Assembly (NCBI GenBank): GCA_946409885.1
Contig: CAMJYF010000131.1
Coordinates: 1 to 5,926 of the forward strand
From: an uncultured Clostridia bacterium
GTDB lineage: Bacteria; Bacillota; Clostridia; Oscillospirales; Acutalibacteraceae
Length of the DNA stretch: 5,926 bases
Direction of reading: 5' to 3'
In this document: positions 5,834 to 5,926 of the stretch, piece by piece
How the letters are laid out: every line of letters begins with the position of its first letter
Position numbering within the stretch: the first letter of the stretch is position 1
Made by a program: the position numbers and the translations under genes
Notes under the pieces: generated by a model
The model's input: only the letters and a program-made list of their open reading frames with translations
What the model was told of the DNA's origin: nothing
The model's database searches: none

Positions 5834-5926
5834 TCAGTCTATGCTGAGTTCCAGCGGAGCAACGGCGATATCGGCTTTCTTCTCCACCGTCTCTTCGCCA
5901 TTGTCGTCTGTCCCCACCTGGAACTG
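5834..5926 (-). CDS. C-terminal end of an unidentified protein (partial)
   Basis: An open frame enters from the right edge and ends at TGA (5834-5836), giving 30 residues. They are rich in acidic residues, with a DDNGEETVEKK stretch and the ending LELSID. I do not recognise the family and the start lies outside the window. Support for a real gene is the uninterrupted frame, the same strand as its neighbours, and the short 23-base gap holding only the ribosome site of the next gene. It is probably the upstream partner of the phosphoribosyltransferase-like gene in an operon. Confidence 0.5.
   Translation of the reverse strand, partial: QFQVGTDDNGEETVEKKADIAVAPLELSID

Overview
The window is a GC-rich piece of bacterial chromosome in which every gene I can support lies on the minus strand, so the reading order runs from the right edge to the left edge. 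Strong Shine-Dalgarno sequences, sigma-A type promoters, stem-plus-U-tract terminators, a folB-folK pair and an orotate phosphoribosyltransferase-like protein of a type I recall from Clostridia point to a GC-rich Firmicute, most likely an Oscillospiraceae-like gut clostridium. That placement is inference, because no rRNA or other marker is present.

Layout in transcription order: (1) 5834-5926, the last 30 codons of an unidentified acidic protein. (2) 5169-5810, a type I phosphoribosyltransferase-like protein whose PRPP loop lacks the usual paired acidic residues; it starts 23 bases after gene 1 and ends in a clear terminator (5141-5165). (3) 4138-5121, an exported glycoside hydrolase of family 43, probably acting on arabinose-containing plant polysaccharide. 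(4) 4045-4141, three tandem hairpins, each preceded on the minus strand by GTAG, that look like REP elements mobilised by a RAYT transposase; the first GTAG supplies the GH43 stop codon. (5) 2325-3953, a metallophosphoesterase with a purple-acid-phosphatase-like front end and a copper-amine-oxidase-like tail, but no signal peptide. (6) 1035-2252, an AlaA-type alanine aminotransferase with its own extended -10 promoter in an AT-rich gap. (7) 594-968 and 143-601, folB and folK, two successive steps of folate synthesis, overlapping by 8 bases. (8) 1-142, a gap holding a near-consensus promoter (38-66) that fires leftward into a gene outside the window.

The genes do not form one pathway. folB-folK are a true functional pair. 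alaA may be cotranscribed with them, subject to a hairpin terminator at 1000-1024. The GH43 enzyme and the phosphoesterase look like nutrient-scavenging or accessory functions. I found no new multi-gene system. The most interesting items are the covarying REP-like hairpin array and its fusion to the GH43 stop codon, the degenerate phosphoribosyltransferase, and the unusual domain mix of the leaderless phosphoesterase.
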